Of a stretch of 64,000 bases of DNA, positions 33,878 to 41,958 are shown piece after piece. The notes beneath the pieces are model-generated. The model was not told where the DNA came from. It saw only the letters and a list, made by a program, of their open reading frames with translations, and did no database searches. This stretch comes from Opitutaceae bacterium TAV5 (lineage in GTDB: Bacteria; Verrucomicrobiota; Verrucomicrobiia; Opitutales; Opitutaceae): positions 3,395,001 through 3,459,000 of the forward strand of contig CP007053.1 in assembly GCA_000242935.3 (NCBI GenBank), read 5' to 3'. The position numbers and the translations under genes are program-made. Every line of letters begins with the position of its first letter. The stretch's first letter is position 1.

Positions 33878-34141
33878 ATGAGCGGTTTGGGTTACGAGCT
33901 GGTTTTGAGCGAGGCAGCAGTGTTCAGGCTAGTCGCCGCATCGAAGGCGGGACAACGCCGCATTGGCAGGTTGCTTGACCGTATCAAGTCAGAGCCGTTT
34001 CAAGCGGGCGACTTGCATGAAAGCGACGCTGACGGGAGAGTCCATGAAATCGTTCTTGATGGCGACTGGCTTGTCACTTTCTGGACCGACCACGCGGCCA
34101 AGGAGGTGCGAGTAGTGAGAATTGAGGAGGTCAACGACTAG
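33878..34141 (+). CDS. RelE/ParE-like small protein (putative toxin)
   Basis: 87 residues from the ATG at 33878; a TTG at 33866 directly after the antitoxin stop would add four. The pattern is helix-helix-sheet: YELVLSEAAVFRLVAAS, RIGRLLDRIKSEPF, then strands VHEIVLDGDWLVTFWTDHA and VRVVRIEEV. This corresponds to the RelE/ParE fold, where the DxD-x-x-W strand pair replaces the usual R-Y-R-I. No classical catalytic Tyr/Arg set is obvious. It is convergent with the alcohol dehydrogenase gene, leaving only nine bases between them. The toxin role is by inference from size and pairing. Confidence 0.5.
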   Translation: MSGLGYELVLSEAAVFRLVAASKAGQRRIGRLLDRIKSEPFQAGDLHESDADGRVHEIVLDGDWLVTFWTDHAAKEVRVVRIEEVND

Positions 34142-34150
34142 GCCTGGGGA

Positions 34151-35215
34151 CTATTTGTCTGCGTAGGTCAGCAGCACTTTGCCCGAAAGGCCAGATTGCA
34201 TCACGTGATAAGCGTCAGCGGCTTTGGAGAGGGGGAAGCGGTGCGTAATGAGGGAGGCGACGGGCAGGCCGTTACGGGTCTGGGCGAGCATGTCGGGATA
34301 TTCGCAGAAGTGGTAAAACCAGGAGCCGATGGCGGCGATGTCGCGGCGGATGAAATCTTCGCTGGGGGAGAGTTCGAGCGCGGGTTGTTCGCCGTTGAAA
34401 ATCACCATGCCACCTTTGCAGACGGACGCGAAACAGAGGCGCGCGGTGGCGGGCACGCCAGCGGCTTCGATGGCGACATCGGCTCCGGTGTCGCGGGTAA
34501 GGTTGCGGATGGTGGCGGGAATGTCTGCGGCGTCGGTGGTATCGATGATGTGAGTAGCCCCGAGGCGGCGCGCGAGTTCGAGGCGGGCAGGGGCGCGGTC
34601 GATGCCGATGACACGGCGTCCGAGATGCGTTTGCATGATGATATTGCCAAGGCCGATGGGACCGAGTCCGAAGATGGTCACGGTTTGCTGTGCGGGAGTG
34701 CTTGGGAGGGCGTGGAGTTTTGTGGAAGTGTGCCAGGGGACGCCGAATCCATCGCCGGTAATGAGCACGCCAATGTCCCACGAAATGTCGTCGGGCAACA
34801 CATGACAGGCTTGCGCGGGGATCGTGAAATACTCGGCGTGCATGTCGCAGTGAAAAGTGAATTTGTCGCACCACGTATAGCGTCCGGCCGTGTAGTGGGG
34901 ATCGGGTGCGGCCGGTTTTTCACCGGGCCAGCCGGCGATGGCGCTGACACCGACGCGGTCGCCGATCTTGAGCGGAGTGCGGGTGACGGGGTTGAAAATG
35001 ACGTCGGCTTCGGGACCGAACGCAGCGACCACGCCTGCCGCTTCGTGTCCCATGTTGCCGTGGAGGCGTCCATCCTTGCCGCGGAAGGTGGACATTTCGC
35101 TGCCGCAGAGGGCGGAGACGGCGGTCTTGATGAGAACTTCGCCGGGGCCGGGCGCGGGCGTGGGAACATCTTCAATGGCGAGTCGGGAGTTGCCGAGCTG
35201 GTGGAGGATTTTCAT
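34151..35215 (-). CDS. Zinc-type alcohol/polyol dehydrogenase (MDR family), cassette C
   Basis: 354 residues of the medium-chain dehydrogenase family. The catalytic zinc ligands are Cys37 (ALCGSEMS) and the His in GHEAAG. The NAD-binding motif GLGPIGLGN is near residue 185, followed by Asp in GIDRAP, which indicates NAD preference. The structural-zinc lobe with four cysteines is not evident; a YTWCDKFTFHC segment stands in its place. It likely oxidises a sugar alcohol or related intermediate in the cytoplasm. It is the last gene of the cassette C operon, 26 bases after the Gfo/Idh/MocA gene, suggesting joint catabolism of a released sugar such as arabinose (inference). Confidence 0.85.
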   Translation of the reverse strand: MKILHQLGNSRLAIEDVPTPAPGPGEVLIKTAVSALCGSEMSTFRGKDGRLHGNMGHEAAGVVAAFGPEADVIFNPVTRTPLKIGDRVGVSAIAGWPGEKPAAPDPHYTAGRYTWCDKFTFHCDMHAEYFTIPAQACHVLPDDISWDIGVLITGDGFGVPWHTSTKLHALPSTPAQQTVTIFGLGPIGLGNIIMQTHLGRRVIGIDRAPARLELARRLGATHIIDTTDAADIPATIRNLTRDTGADVAIEAAGVPATARLCFASVCKGGMVIFNGEQPALELSPSEDFIRRDIAAIGSWFYHFCEYPDMLAQTRNGLPVASLITHRFPLSKAADAYHVMQSGLSGKVLLTYADK

Positions 35216-35241
35216 CGGAGGGGAGGAGGGGGGCGAATGTC

Positions 35242-36228
35242 TTACAGTGGAAATTCCTGTGCGATTTGCACCGGACGTTTTTCAGCGATGGAGCGTCGGA
35301 GGGCGGCTTCGAATTGAAGTTCGCGCAAACCGTCGATTTCCGACACGGGGGCGGGTTTCCCGGCGCGGACGGCGTCGAGGTAGGCGGTCAGGGCTTTGTG
35401 GAACGATGTAGTGTAGTGCTGCCAGCGTGACGTGTCGCGTACCATGGAAATGCGTTCGTGGGTTCGGGTTGATCCATCGAGGATTTCAATGTCGCCGTCG
35501 ATGTCGCGCATATGGAGGCGACCTCCTTCGTAGGTGAGGATCAACTCGAAGAGCGGGTGTTGCCACTTCAGCCCGGCGGTGCCGATGAGCGTGCCGGTCG
35601 CGCCGTTTTCGAGCGTGAAGGCGGCAACGATGTCGTGGGCGACGATTCCTTGTCCTTCGCGTTCCGGCGCGCCTTCCAGCGCGGTGATCGTGGCGATCGC
35701 TCCGCCGAAATGGTGAACGAGGTCGATGCAATGGCTCCAGCAGGCGTAGTGAATTTTTCCGGACACACTGATGAGTTTACCGAAGGATCGTTCGGCAACA
35801 ATGCGGCGGGCGGTAATGGTCTGGTCGAAGAAGCGATAATTGAAGAGCATCGCCACTTCGGTGCCGGTTTGAGCGGCGCGCGAGAGCAGTTCCTTGCCTT
35901 GGGAAAAATCGGCTTCGCTGACATGGGCCTGGCCTTTGGCGGCGACGAGGGGTTTTTCAAAGAGCACGCGGGGGAGTCCGGCCTGGATGAGCGGGAGGCC
36001 TGCGTCATAGTGCCACATTTCGTTGGTGAGCACGAAGGCGGCATCGGGTCGCCACGCGATGAGTTCAGCGGGCGAGGCGAAGGTGTGGCCGCCAAATTTT
36101 TCCGAGGCGGTACGGGCGCGGTCGGCGTTGTTGTCGAGATATCCGAGCTGGATGCCGGTCTGGGCGGCGAAATACGGCAGGTAATTCTCCGTGGCTACGT
36201 TTCCGGTTCCGATGACTGCAATTTTCAT
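35242..36228 (-). CDS. Gfo/Idh/MocA family oxidoreductase (cassette C)
   Basis: 328 residues from the ATG at 36228 (MKIAVIGTGNVATENYL), which puts the Rossmann motif GTGNVA at residues 7-12 where the family has it; an upstream frame start at 36291 is rejected. The conserved EKP motif (LFEKPLVAAKGQ) near residue 96 carries the catalytic lysine. The C-terminal alpha/beta domain contains HCIDLVHHFGG, with the catalytic Asp/His pair. Such enzymes oxidise sugars or their derivatives with NAD(P). It lies between the PEP-CTERM gene and the alcohol dehydrogenase on one strand. Confidence 0.9.
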   Translation of the reverse strand: MKIAVIGTGNVATENYLPYFAAQTGIQLGYLDNNADRARTASEKFGGHTFASPAELIAWRPDAAFVLTNEMWHYDAGLPLIQAGLPRVLFEKPLVAAKGQAHVSEADFSQGKELLSRAAQTGTEVAMLFNYRFFDQTITARRIVAERSFGKLISVSGKIHYACWSHCIDLVHHFGGAIATITALEGAPEREGQGIVAHDIVAAFTLENGATGTLIGTAGLKWQHPLFELILTYEGGRLHMRDIDGDIEILDGSTRTHERISMVRDTSRWQHYTTSFHKALTAYLDAVRAGKPAPVSEIDGLRELQFEAALRRSIAEKRPVQIAQEFPL

Positions 36229-36305
36229 AAGGAAAAACGGGAGAGAATGAGGCGAGGCGCAATGTGCCTCGTCCGGTGGTTTGGAGCCCACTGATCTCCG
36301 GTCAG

Positions 36306-37067
36306 TTATTCAACGACGAGGGCCTGGCCTTTGCGAAAGCAGCAACGAAACACGAGGGCTCCAGACAGACCGGTGGCTCCAAACAACAGGGCCAAATGAC
36401 CGGGTTCGGGAATTGCAGGGCCGGTTTCGATGACGAGTTGGGGTGCGTAGCTCTCGGAGTTTTTCCCGAAGAAGGAATAGCGCCTGCTTTGGTTGTCGTC
36501 CACAAATTCCAGGTTGTCCACCTGGATGCGAAAGCTGCTGACCACGGACCCGGAGTCCAACTGGTAGTCGATTTTTACCCACTGGGTAACGTCCAGGGTT
36601 ACAAGGAGTGGTGCGGAGGCCGATGCGATCATCGAGGTATTGGCGGCCGACAGCCCGGTGTTGGCATAGCTTGCGTCTTCATAGAAGGCCGTGTTGTTGG
36701 TTGTCCGATTCTGAGTCTGTGAATGATAGAGAATCGCATCCGGCGTGGCGCTATCGGTGCTGACTGTGCGCACATAAAACCTGAGCGTTGCAGATACGAG
36801 AACCTCGCCTTCAGCCAGTGTTGGCAGGCTGAAAACCATGACGGCTCGATCAAGACGCTTGGCGTTGGCATCATCCTGTTCACCTGAAGAAATATTGTCG
36901 CCGGCGGCGTTGTGACCGTTGCCTGTGCCGTCGACAGGAAGGTTGTCGTAGGCCGTGAGGGTGACGACAGGAGCGACGGGCGTGGTCGTCCCGTGCAGGG
37001 CGGAAACCAGGGAAAACGCCGCGAGGGCGGAAATAATACGGCTGATGTGGTGTATTGTTGTTTTCAT
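36306..37067 (-). CDS. PEP-CTERM protein with DNRLRE-like beta-sandwich (cassette C)
   Basis: 253 residues. Signal peptide 1-26 (ISALAAFSLVSALHGTT), then one beta-sandwich of about 180 residues. Its strands (RLDRAVMVFSLPTL, VSATLRFYVRT, LLVTLDVTQWVKIDYQ) match the DNRLRE/CBM-like plan found in surface glycan-binding proteins. IPEPGHLALLFGATGLSGAL and a basic Arg/Lys segment form the exosortase signal, followed by an unusually long tail (RKGQALVVE). It lies between the GH51-like and oxidoreductase genes of the cassette C operon. Unlike cassettes B and D, I see no copy of its domain in the neighbouring enzyme. Confidence 0.85.
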   Translation of the reverse strand: MKTTIHHISRIISALAAFSLVSALHGTTTPVAPVVTLTAYDNLPVDGTGNGHNAAGDNISSGEQDDANAKRLDRAVMVFSLPTLAEGEVLVSATLRFYVRTVSTDSATPDAILYHSQTQNRTTNNTAFYEDASYANTGLSAANTSMIASASAPLLVTLDVTQWVKIDYQLDSGSVVSSFRIQVDNLEFVDDNQSRRYSFFGKNSESYAPQLVIETGPAIPEPGHLALLFGATGLSGALVFRCCFRKGQALVVE

Positions 37068-37139
37068 GATGTTTGGTGCGGGGAGGTGAAGTAACGGTGA
37101 CGAAACAAGGGTGTGGGCGAAGGGGGACGGATGGGTAAC

Positions 37140-38762
37140 TCACCAGCGCCAGGAGGCGACGCAGCGCGGGGGGAGTTCGAGTCGAAGGGGCGCGTCGGAA
37201 CGGGCATCGATGGCGCGGGTTTGCAGGGTGACGGCGTCGGGGGTGGCGGGAACGTTGGTGGATTGTAGCGAATTTCCGGTTACGAGTGAGAAAGTGAGCT
37301 TTCCGGAAGCGGGAGGGGGGATGTTTTCGATGAGAAGGATGACGGGTTCGGTGGCGGAACGGTTGACCGCAACGAGCGCATGCGCACCGGTGGCGACGTC
37401 GGAAAAGTGGGCGGTAGTTACCTGATAGGGGTAGGCGTTGGAACGGGCCCGGGAGGCTCCAGGAGGCTCGGGCGTGAGGAGTTCGTAGCGGGGAAGAAGG
37501 GAGTCGTTGAGAAGTTGATACAGCATGAAGGCACCGGTGCCGAATTTGTGGGTGGTGCCTTGATCCCAGTCGGCGTTGAGGACGCGCCAGGGGCCGCGGT
37601 GGAGGTAGCACCAGTAGTTGGCGCTGGAGATTTCGGGGCGGGCCATGGCACGAAGAAGAAAATCGCCGGCGGAGATTGCGCCCTGGAGTCCCCAGGATTG
37701 GGGGCGTTCGTCGAGGTTTTTGTAGTTTACCCAGCGGGAGTGTTCGGTGACGGCGACGGTTATGTTGCGACGGGATGGCTGGAGTTCGCGAATATCGGCG
37801 ATGAGGGCATCGATGGAGGCGAGTACATAAGGGACGGAGTGGCCGTCGTAGTAAGGGTGAATGGTGATGGCGTCGATGGTATCACCGAGGTCGCGGATGA
37901 CTTCGCGGTGCCAGTCGCGCCAGTGCGGATTGGTGGAGGGCCAGGGAGCGGTTTGCGCGTGGGCGAGGAGTTTGATGGTGGGATCGATGGCGCGCATGGC
38001 ATGGATACGTTCGCGGCACCGGGCGATGTATTCGGCGGGGAGAAGCTTGCTTTTCTTTTCCCGTTCGGTTTCGGCGCGGGTGACATCCAGGTCGTCGCGG
38101 TTGATCCAGTCGGTTTCGTTGCCGAGTTCCCAGTAGCGGACGTTGTAGGGGGCGGGGTGTCCGTGAGCGGCGCGCAGGTCGGCCATGGGGCCGGTGGTGG
38201 CGTTGCAGTAAGCGACGAGATCGGCGAGTTCCTGGACAGGGCGGAAGGGGCTGGCGATGAGGATTGGCTCGGGGCGGGGGTCGGGCAGGGTTTCGAGCCA
38301 CCGTAAAAATTCCTGGAGGCCGGCGTCGGGGCGGAGAGTGCGGCGGTATTCGTCCTTGATGATTTTGCGTTCGGAGACTGGACCGAAGGCGTCGCGCCAG
38401 GGATAAAAATTGCCGGAGTGGTAACGCATGACGCGCAGGGGCCAGGCGTGGGTAAGGGGAGTCCATGCGGGGTCGGGGCGGTTGGCGGCGGTATCCCAGA
38501 GGATGGGGGGACGGTTGTTGTTGAGGGTGCCGTGCCAGTCGTTGGCCGTCATGTTGTGGCCGTAGAGTTCAGGGCGGGTGGCGAGGGTATTTCCAGTAAT
38601 ATTGAGGACAACGACGCGTTTGCCGGTGGGTTGCGCAAGTGATTTTGACGCCGATGCCTGTATCTGTACCTGCGCGGACAGGAGAGCATTGAAGACGAGT
38701 GAAACGGCAATGACGGTGAGCAGGATGCCCGACAGACGGATAAAATTGTTTTTTGGATACAT
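37140..38762 (-). CDS. GH51-like alpha-L-arabinofuranosidase, secreted (cassette C)
   Basis: 540 residues from the ATG at 38762 (MYPKNNFIRL); the longer frame from 38810 is less likely. The hydrophobic N-terminus (10-30) is a signal peptide or anchor. The clan-A barrel is shown by the GH51-type start NITGNTLATRPELYGHNM, the acid/base motif YWELGNETDW (Glu216) and the nucleophile motif VAVTEHSRW (Glu340), followed by a C-terminal beta-sandwich. Lengths and motif spacing fit GH51 and related arabinofuranosidases, but the family cannot be fixed without a search. It is flanked by the pseudopilin and PEP-CTERM genes in an operon headed by a GntR/LacI (AraR-like) regulator. Confidence 0.72.
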   Translation of the reverse strand: MYPKNNFIRLSGILLTVIAVSLVFNALLSAQVQIQASASKSLAQPTGKRVVVLNITGNTLATRPELYGHNMTANDWHGTLNNNRPPILWDTAANRPDPAWTPLTHAWPLRVMRYHSGNFYPWRDAFGPVSERKIIKDEYRRTLRPDAGLQEFLRWLETLPDPRPEPILIASPFRPVQELADLVAYCNATTGPMADLRAAHGHPAPYNVRYWELGNETDWINRDDLDVTRAETEREKKSKLLPAEYIARCRERIHAMRAIDPTIKLLAHAQTAPWPSTNPHWRDWHREVIRDLGDTIDAITIHPYYDGHSVPYVLASIDALIADIRELQPSRRNITVAVTEHSRWVNYKNLDERPQSWGLQGAISAGDFLLRAMARPEISSANYWCYLHRGPWRVLNADWDQGTTHKFGTGAFMLYQLLNDSLLPRYELLTPEPPGASRARSNAYPYQVTTAHFSDVATGAHALVAVNRSATEPVILLIENIPPPASGKLTFSLVTGNSLQSTNVPATPDAVTLQTRAIDARSDAPLRLELPPRCVASWRW

Positions 38763-38930
38763 GAGGAAGGATGTGCTGATAAAAGGGAACGCAGGATTCC
38801 CGTTGCCCACAGATGCAGGTGAGCATGGAGGAAGCAGATGGGGAGGATGGGGGAAAACCGAAGCGTGGTGAGTGAGCGGTCAGGCAGGTAAACAGGCGAC
38901 GGGGAGGGAACAGAGGATGAGGTGGAAGGG

Positions 38931-39704
38931 CTACCAGGTGCCGCGGCCGCACCAGAAGAGTCTTTCCTGGCCACCACGAGCCTGGATTTCAGGCCATTTT
39001 TTGAGTTCCACATGACCGTCGAAAAAAACGATGTTGGAGGCGTCGCCGTGAGGGATCAGGCCGTAGTAGTTTTTGTAAGCGGCGTCGTTGGCCCAATAAT
39101 AGCGGGATTCGAGAACCATTGCGGTTTTGGAGGGAGTTTCGACGAGGTTGAGGGCAACGGGAGTTGTTTTGGTGGAGGCTCCTGTTCCGTAGAGGGGACC
39201 GTCATTGAGGCCGTAGCAGGTCCAGCCAGTCCCCGGCGTGATTCCAGGTCCGTAGTTGGGCTTTGTGCGTGTATTTTTACATTGGAAGAGATTCTGGCTT
39301 TGGTGCGTGGCGTTGTTAACAAAGTCGTTGGTGCCGACTCTAAACGAGGCTTCGCTGTATCCGGCATAGGTCCAGATGGCGTAGCACCATGTGTCGGTCT
39401 GGTCTCCGGGCGGCCAGTTTTTGGACACGGCTGGCAATATGTTTTTATGATCTTGCGCATAGAGAAAGAGCGCTTGGCTGATCTGGCGCATATTGCTTAC
39501 GCAATCCGCACGGCGGGCGCTTTCGCGAACCCGACCAACAGTAGGGATGATGATCGCAGCCAGAATGCCGATAATGGCGATGACGGTGAGGAGTTCGATC
39601 AGCGTGAAGGCGCGGAGGCGGGTCTGTGTAGTCCGGATTCCGTTACAGGAGCAAGGCGGGGTTGCAATGATGGAGGGGCGAATGTGGTGTTTGGGCGTGT
39701 GCAT
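38931..39704 (-). CDS. Type IV pseudopilin-like protein (cassette C)
   Basis: 257 residues. A 32-residue leader ends in Ala32, then [14 protein letters not shown] with Glu37 at +5; again Ala rather than Gly at -1. The globular part has VSNMRQISQALFLYAQDHKN and ends with the family signature HGDASNIVFFDGHVELKKW, an H-x-n-DG motif. It is second in the cassette C operon, directly after the regulator gene and before the arabinofuranosidase gene. The family is abundant in Lentisphaerota and Verrucomicrobiota beside carbohydrate enzymes. Its role is unproven; a surface or periplasmic fibre is the usual assumption. Confidence 0.87.
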   Translation of the reverse strand: MHTPKHHIRPSIIATPPCSCNGIRTTQTRLRAFTLIELLTVIAIIGILAAIIIPTVGRVRESARRADCVSNMRQISQALFLYAQDHKNILPAVSKNWPPGDQTDTWCYAIWTYAGYSEASFRVGTNDFVNNATHQSQNLFQCKNTRTKPNYGPGITPGTGWTCYGLNDGPLYGTGASTKTTPVALNLVETPSKTAMVLESRYYWANDAAYKNYYGLIPHGDASNIVFFDGHVELKKWPEIQARGGQERLFWCGRGTW

Positions 39705-39791
39705 GGGATATGGGCTTGGATTGGGTGAGGCAGACAGAAGGAACGAGGGCGGTATGACAGAAGGGGAGGGGGACGGCGGAGCGTGGCGGGG

Positions 39792-40973
39792 TCAGGCGGT
39801 GCTGGAACGGATGACGAGCTGGCCTTCGAGAAGGATGTTGGCGGGGTTGGGCTGGCTGGCGGAGCGGGCGGCAAGGCTGGCTTCGAGCAGGTGGAAAGAT
39901 TCGAGCCCGATCGTTTCGTAGGGCACGCGGTAGGTTGTCAGCGTGATGCCTTCCGGGGGCTGGAGGGCGAAGTCACCCAGTCCGGTGACTTTGAGGTCGC
40001 GTGGCACGCGGAGGCCTTTTTCGAGGGCGGCGTGGATGAGGCCGATGGCGAGGATGTCGTCGGCGCAGACCACGGCCTCGAGATCGGCGAGGAAGCCGCC
40101 GGCTTCAACACGGGAGAGCCAGGCACGGGCGAGGGCGGTAGGCTCGGCGAGGGGATCGGTGAAGTTGACGTGCCGGGCTTCTTCGAGGCAGACAGTGGCT
40201 TCGGGGGCGGTGAGGCCTGCCTCCTTGAGCGCCCAGCGGTAGCCCTGGTGGCGGTCGCTGATGAAGTGCGCCCAGGCATGGTTGGCGAAAAATCCGATCT
40301 TGCGCAGGCCGCGGTCGATGAGGTGGCGCGTCAGGGTATAGCCGGCGTGAAAGTTGTCGGCCAGGGCGCAGGGGCGGCCGGAGCCGGGCAGCGTGGTGCC
40401 GGCGAGGACAACGGGGACGCTGGAGGTGCGGAGAGCGTTGGTGAAAAACATCTGCTCCTGCACGGTGGAAACGAGGGGGTTGATGACGGCGCCTTTCACA
40501 TCGAACTCGGCGAGGCGGCTGATGAATTCGGCTTCCTTGTGGTAATCGGTGCCGGTGGTGAGGGTGACGACGCGGCGGTTGCGCTCGCGGGCCGCGAGCT
40601 GGAAGCCCTGGACGGTGCGGAAAATGCCTTCGTGGAGCTCGCTGGAATAGATGAAGGCAAAGGCGTCGAGTTGCACGGGGGTGACGGCGGGCGCGGCCGA
40701 AGAAGGTGCGGCAACACTGCGGGCAGGGGTGGCGCGGAGGACGCGGGTCCCGGCGCGGGTCTTGCGTTCGACGAGGCCGTCGTGCGCGAGGCGGGAGATG
40801 GCCATGCCCATCGTGGAGCGGCTGCAATCGAGTTCGCGGGCCAGCTCGACTTCGGTGGGGATTTGCTCGCCCACCTGCCACTTGCCGTCGGCGATCTGGC
40901 CCTTCAGAAGCTCGTAAACGGCTTCGAGTTTCGATCTGGAGGACGATGCGGAGGTGGTGGAGGTAGCGGGCAT
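39792..40973 (-). CDS. GntR-type HTH fused to LacI-type sugar-binding domain (AraR-like repressor), cassette C
   Basis: 393 residues. A winged HTH of the GntR family (residues 14-82: KLEAVYELLKGQIADGKW, IPTEVELARELDCSRSTMGM, RLAHDGLVERKTRAGTRVL) is joined by a short linker to a LacI/GalR effector domain (about 95-390, with HLIDRGLRKIGFFA and ITLTTYRVPYETIGLESF). This is the architecture of AraR, the arabinose repressor of Bacillota. It is the first gene of the operon 40973-34151. A near-perfect 34-bp palindrome overlaps its start codon and another of the same design lies 106 bp upstream, so it is probably autoregulated. A GH51-like enzyme in the operon supports L-arabinose as effector (inference). 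Confidence 0.87.
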   Translation of the reverse strand: MPATSTTSASSSRSKLEAVYELLKGQIADGKWQVGEQIPTEVELARELDCSRSTMGMAISRLAHDGLVERKTRAGTRVLRATPARSVAAPSSAAPAVTPVQLDAFAFIYSSELHEGIFRTVQGFQLAARERNRRVVTLTTGTDYHKEAEFISRLAEFDVKGAVINPLVSTVQEQMFFTNALRTSSVPVVLAGTTLPGSGRPCALADNFHAGYTLTRHLIDRGLRKIGFFANHAWAHFISDRHQGYRWALKEAGLTAPEATVCLEEARHVNFTDPLAEPTALARAWLSRVEAGGFLADLEAVVCADDILAIGLIHAALEKGLRVPRDLKVTGLGDFALQPPEGITLTTYRVPYETIGLESFHLLEASLAARSASQPNPANILLEGQLVIRSSTA

Positions 40974-41006
40974 TTGCCAAACATAATCTGGATTATGTCT
41001 GGTAAA
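40973..41006. promoter_or_regulatory. 34-bp palindromic operator at the GntR/LacI start
   Basis: Arms TTTGCCAAACA and TGTCTGGTAAA surround TAATCTGGATTA. 28 of 34 bases pair in the dyad, and the central ACATAATC...GATTATGT is perfect. It covers the start codon and leader of the regulator gene, so bound repressor would block initiation. Confidence 0.7.
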
Positions 41007-41112
41007 TCAAGGATTTTTTCCATTTATCAAGAATAGAAAATTGATCAGGTAAAACCATGTTTTAAAATGCCTAATGAAATCATAAATTCATAGGATCGAC
41101 CCGATCTCTGGT

Positions 41113-41147
41113 TTTACCAGACAAAAACAGGCTGAATGTTTGGTAAA
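41113..41147. promoter_or_regulatory. Second operator of the same design
   Basis: Arms TTTACCAGACA (41113-41123) and TGTTTGGTAAA (41137-41147) have a 13-base spacer. They equal the arms of the 40973 site apart from one or two bases. The centres of the two sites are about 140 bp apart, a distance compatible with DNA looping. Confidence 0.65.
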
Positions 41148-41307
41148 TCCCAAGGTGACGCCGCGCGTGAATCCCATGCCATGAGGCCGATGCCCGGTCG
41201 ACGAAAGGAGAGCCTGCAAATAAGGAAGTGACAAGGGAACGGCGTCCGTTCTCTTTCGGGGCAAAATTAACCGGAATACGGGCAGGGATGCCCGGCAACT
41301 GTTCCGG

Positions 41308-41892
41308 ATGATTACGCTTCAACTCCCTTTCATGGCAGAAAAACATACCGGCGAAGACTGGCGGAAGACCGTGCTGTTGCCCGTGCTGGCGATGGCCGCT
41401 ATCGTGCTGCTGTCCAATATCCTCGTGCAGTATCCCGCCGGCGAATGGCTGACGTGGGGGGCATTTTCATACCCGGTCACCTATTTTGTGACCGATGTCT
41501 GCAACCGCTGGTCCGGCCCCCGGATGGCGCGGCGTGTGGCGTGGGCCGGATTTGTCGTCGGCGTGCTCCTTTCGCTCCTCATGGCCACGCCGCAGATCGC
41601 GCTGGCCTCGGGCGCGGCATTCATCACGTCGCAACTGCTCGACATCGCCGTGTTCAACCGGCTCCGCCGCCAGTCATGGTGGAAAGCGCCTCTTTTCGGT
41701 TCGGCGGTGGCCTCGGTCGTGGATACGGCGATCTTTTTTTCCATCGCCTTCCACGGCAGCGGCCTGAACTGGATGCAACTCGCCGCCGGCGATCTCGGCG
41801 TGAAGCTGGCCATGGCCCTCGTGCTGCTGGCGCCGTTTCGCCCGGTCGTCCGCTGGCTGACCGAGGCCGGACCCTGCAAGCCGGTCTTGTGA
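41308..41892 (+). CDS. yhhQ: Queuosine-precursor transporter (VUT/YhhQ family)
   Basis: 194 residues, a usual length for the family (about 200). Five or six membrane helices are visible: LLPVLAMAAIVLLSNILVQY, the SYPVTYFVTDVCNRWSG region, VAWAGFVVGVLLSLLMATP, AAFITSQLLDIAVFNRL, LFGSAVASVVDTAIFFSIAF and LGVKLAMALVLLAPFR. TYFVTDVCNRWSGPRMAR and the SQLLDI-VF-RLR block are hallmark motifs. It imports preQ0/preQ1 for tRNA queuosine. ATGs at 41308 and 41332 are both possible starts. I looked upstream for a preQ1 riboswitch and saw none convincing. It is divergent from the cassette C operon. Confidence 0.88.
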   Translation: MITLQLPFMAEKHTGEDWRKTVLLPVLAMAAIVLLSNILVQYPAGEWLTWGAFSYPVTYFVTDVCNRWSGPRMARRVAWAGFVVGVLLSLLMATPQIALASGAAFITSQLLDIAVFNRLRRQSWWKAPLFGSAVASVVDTAIFFSIAFHGSGLNWMQLAAGDLGVKLAMALVLLAPFRPVVRWLTEAGPCKPVL

Positions 41893-41958
41893 AACGGGGC
41901 AATTCCCGGCTTTACGCACGTTGGCCGACTTGTTTGCCTCTTCCCTTTCGTAACAACC

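Noticed and set aside
34004-34015. TTTCAAGCGG inside the toxin-like gene as another cassette A operator
   Set aside because: Only a half-site is present and it is inside a coding region of an unrelated locus.
41148-41307. Possible preQ1 riboswitch upstream of the queuosine-precursor transporter
   Set aside because: I looked for the H-type pseudoknot of preQ1-I (C-rich stem, A-rich tail) and for preQ1-II/III features and saw no convincing match. A covariance-model search would decide.
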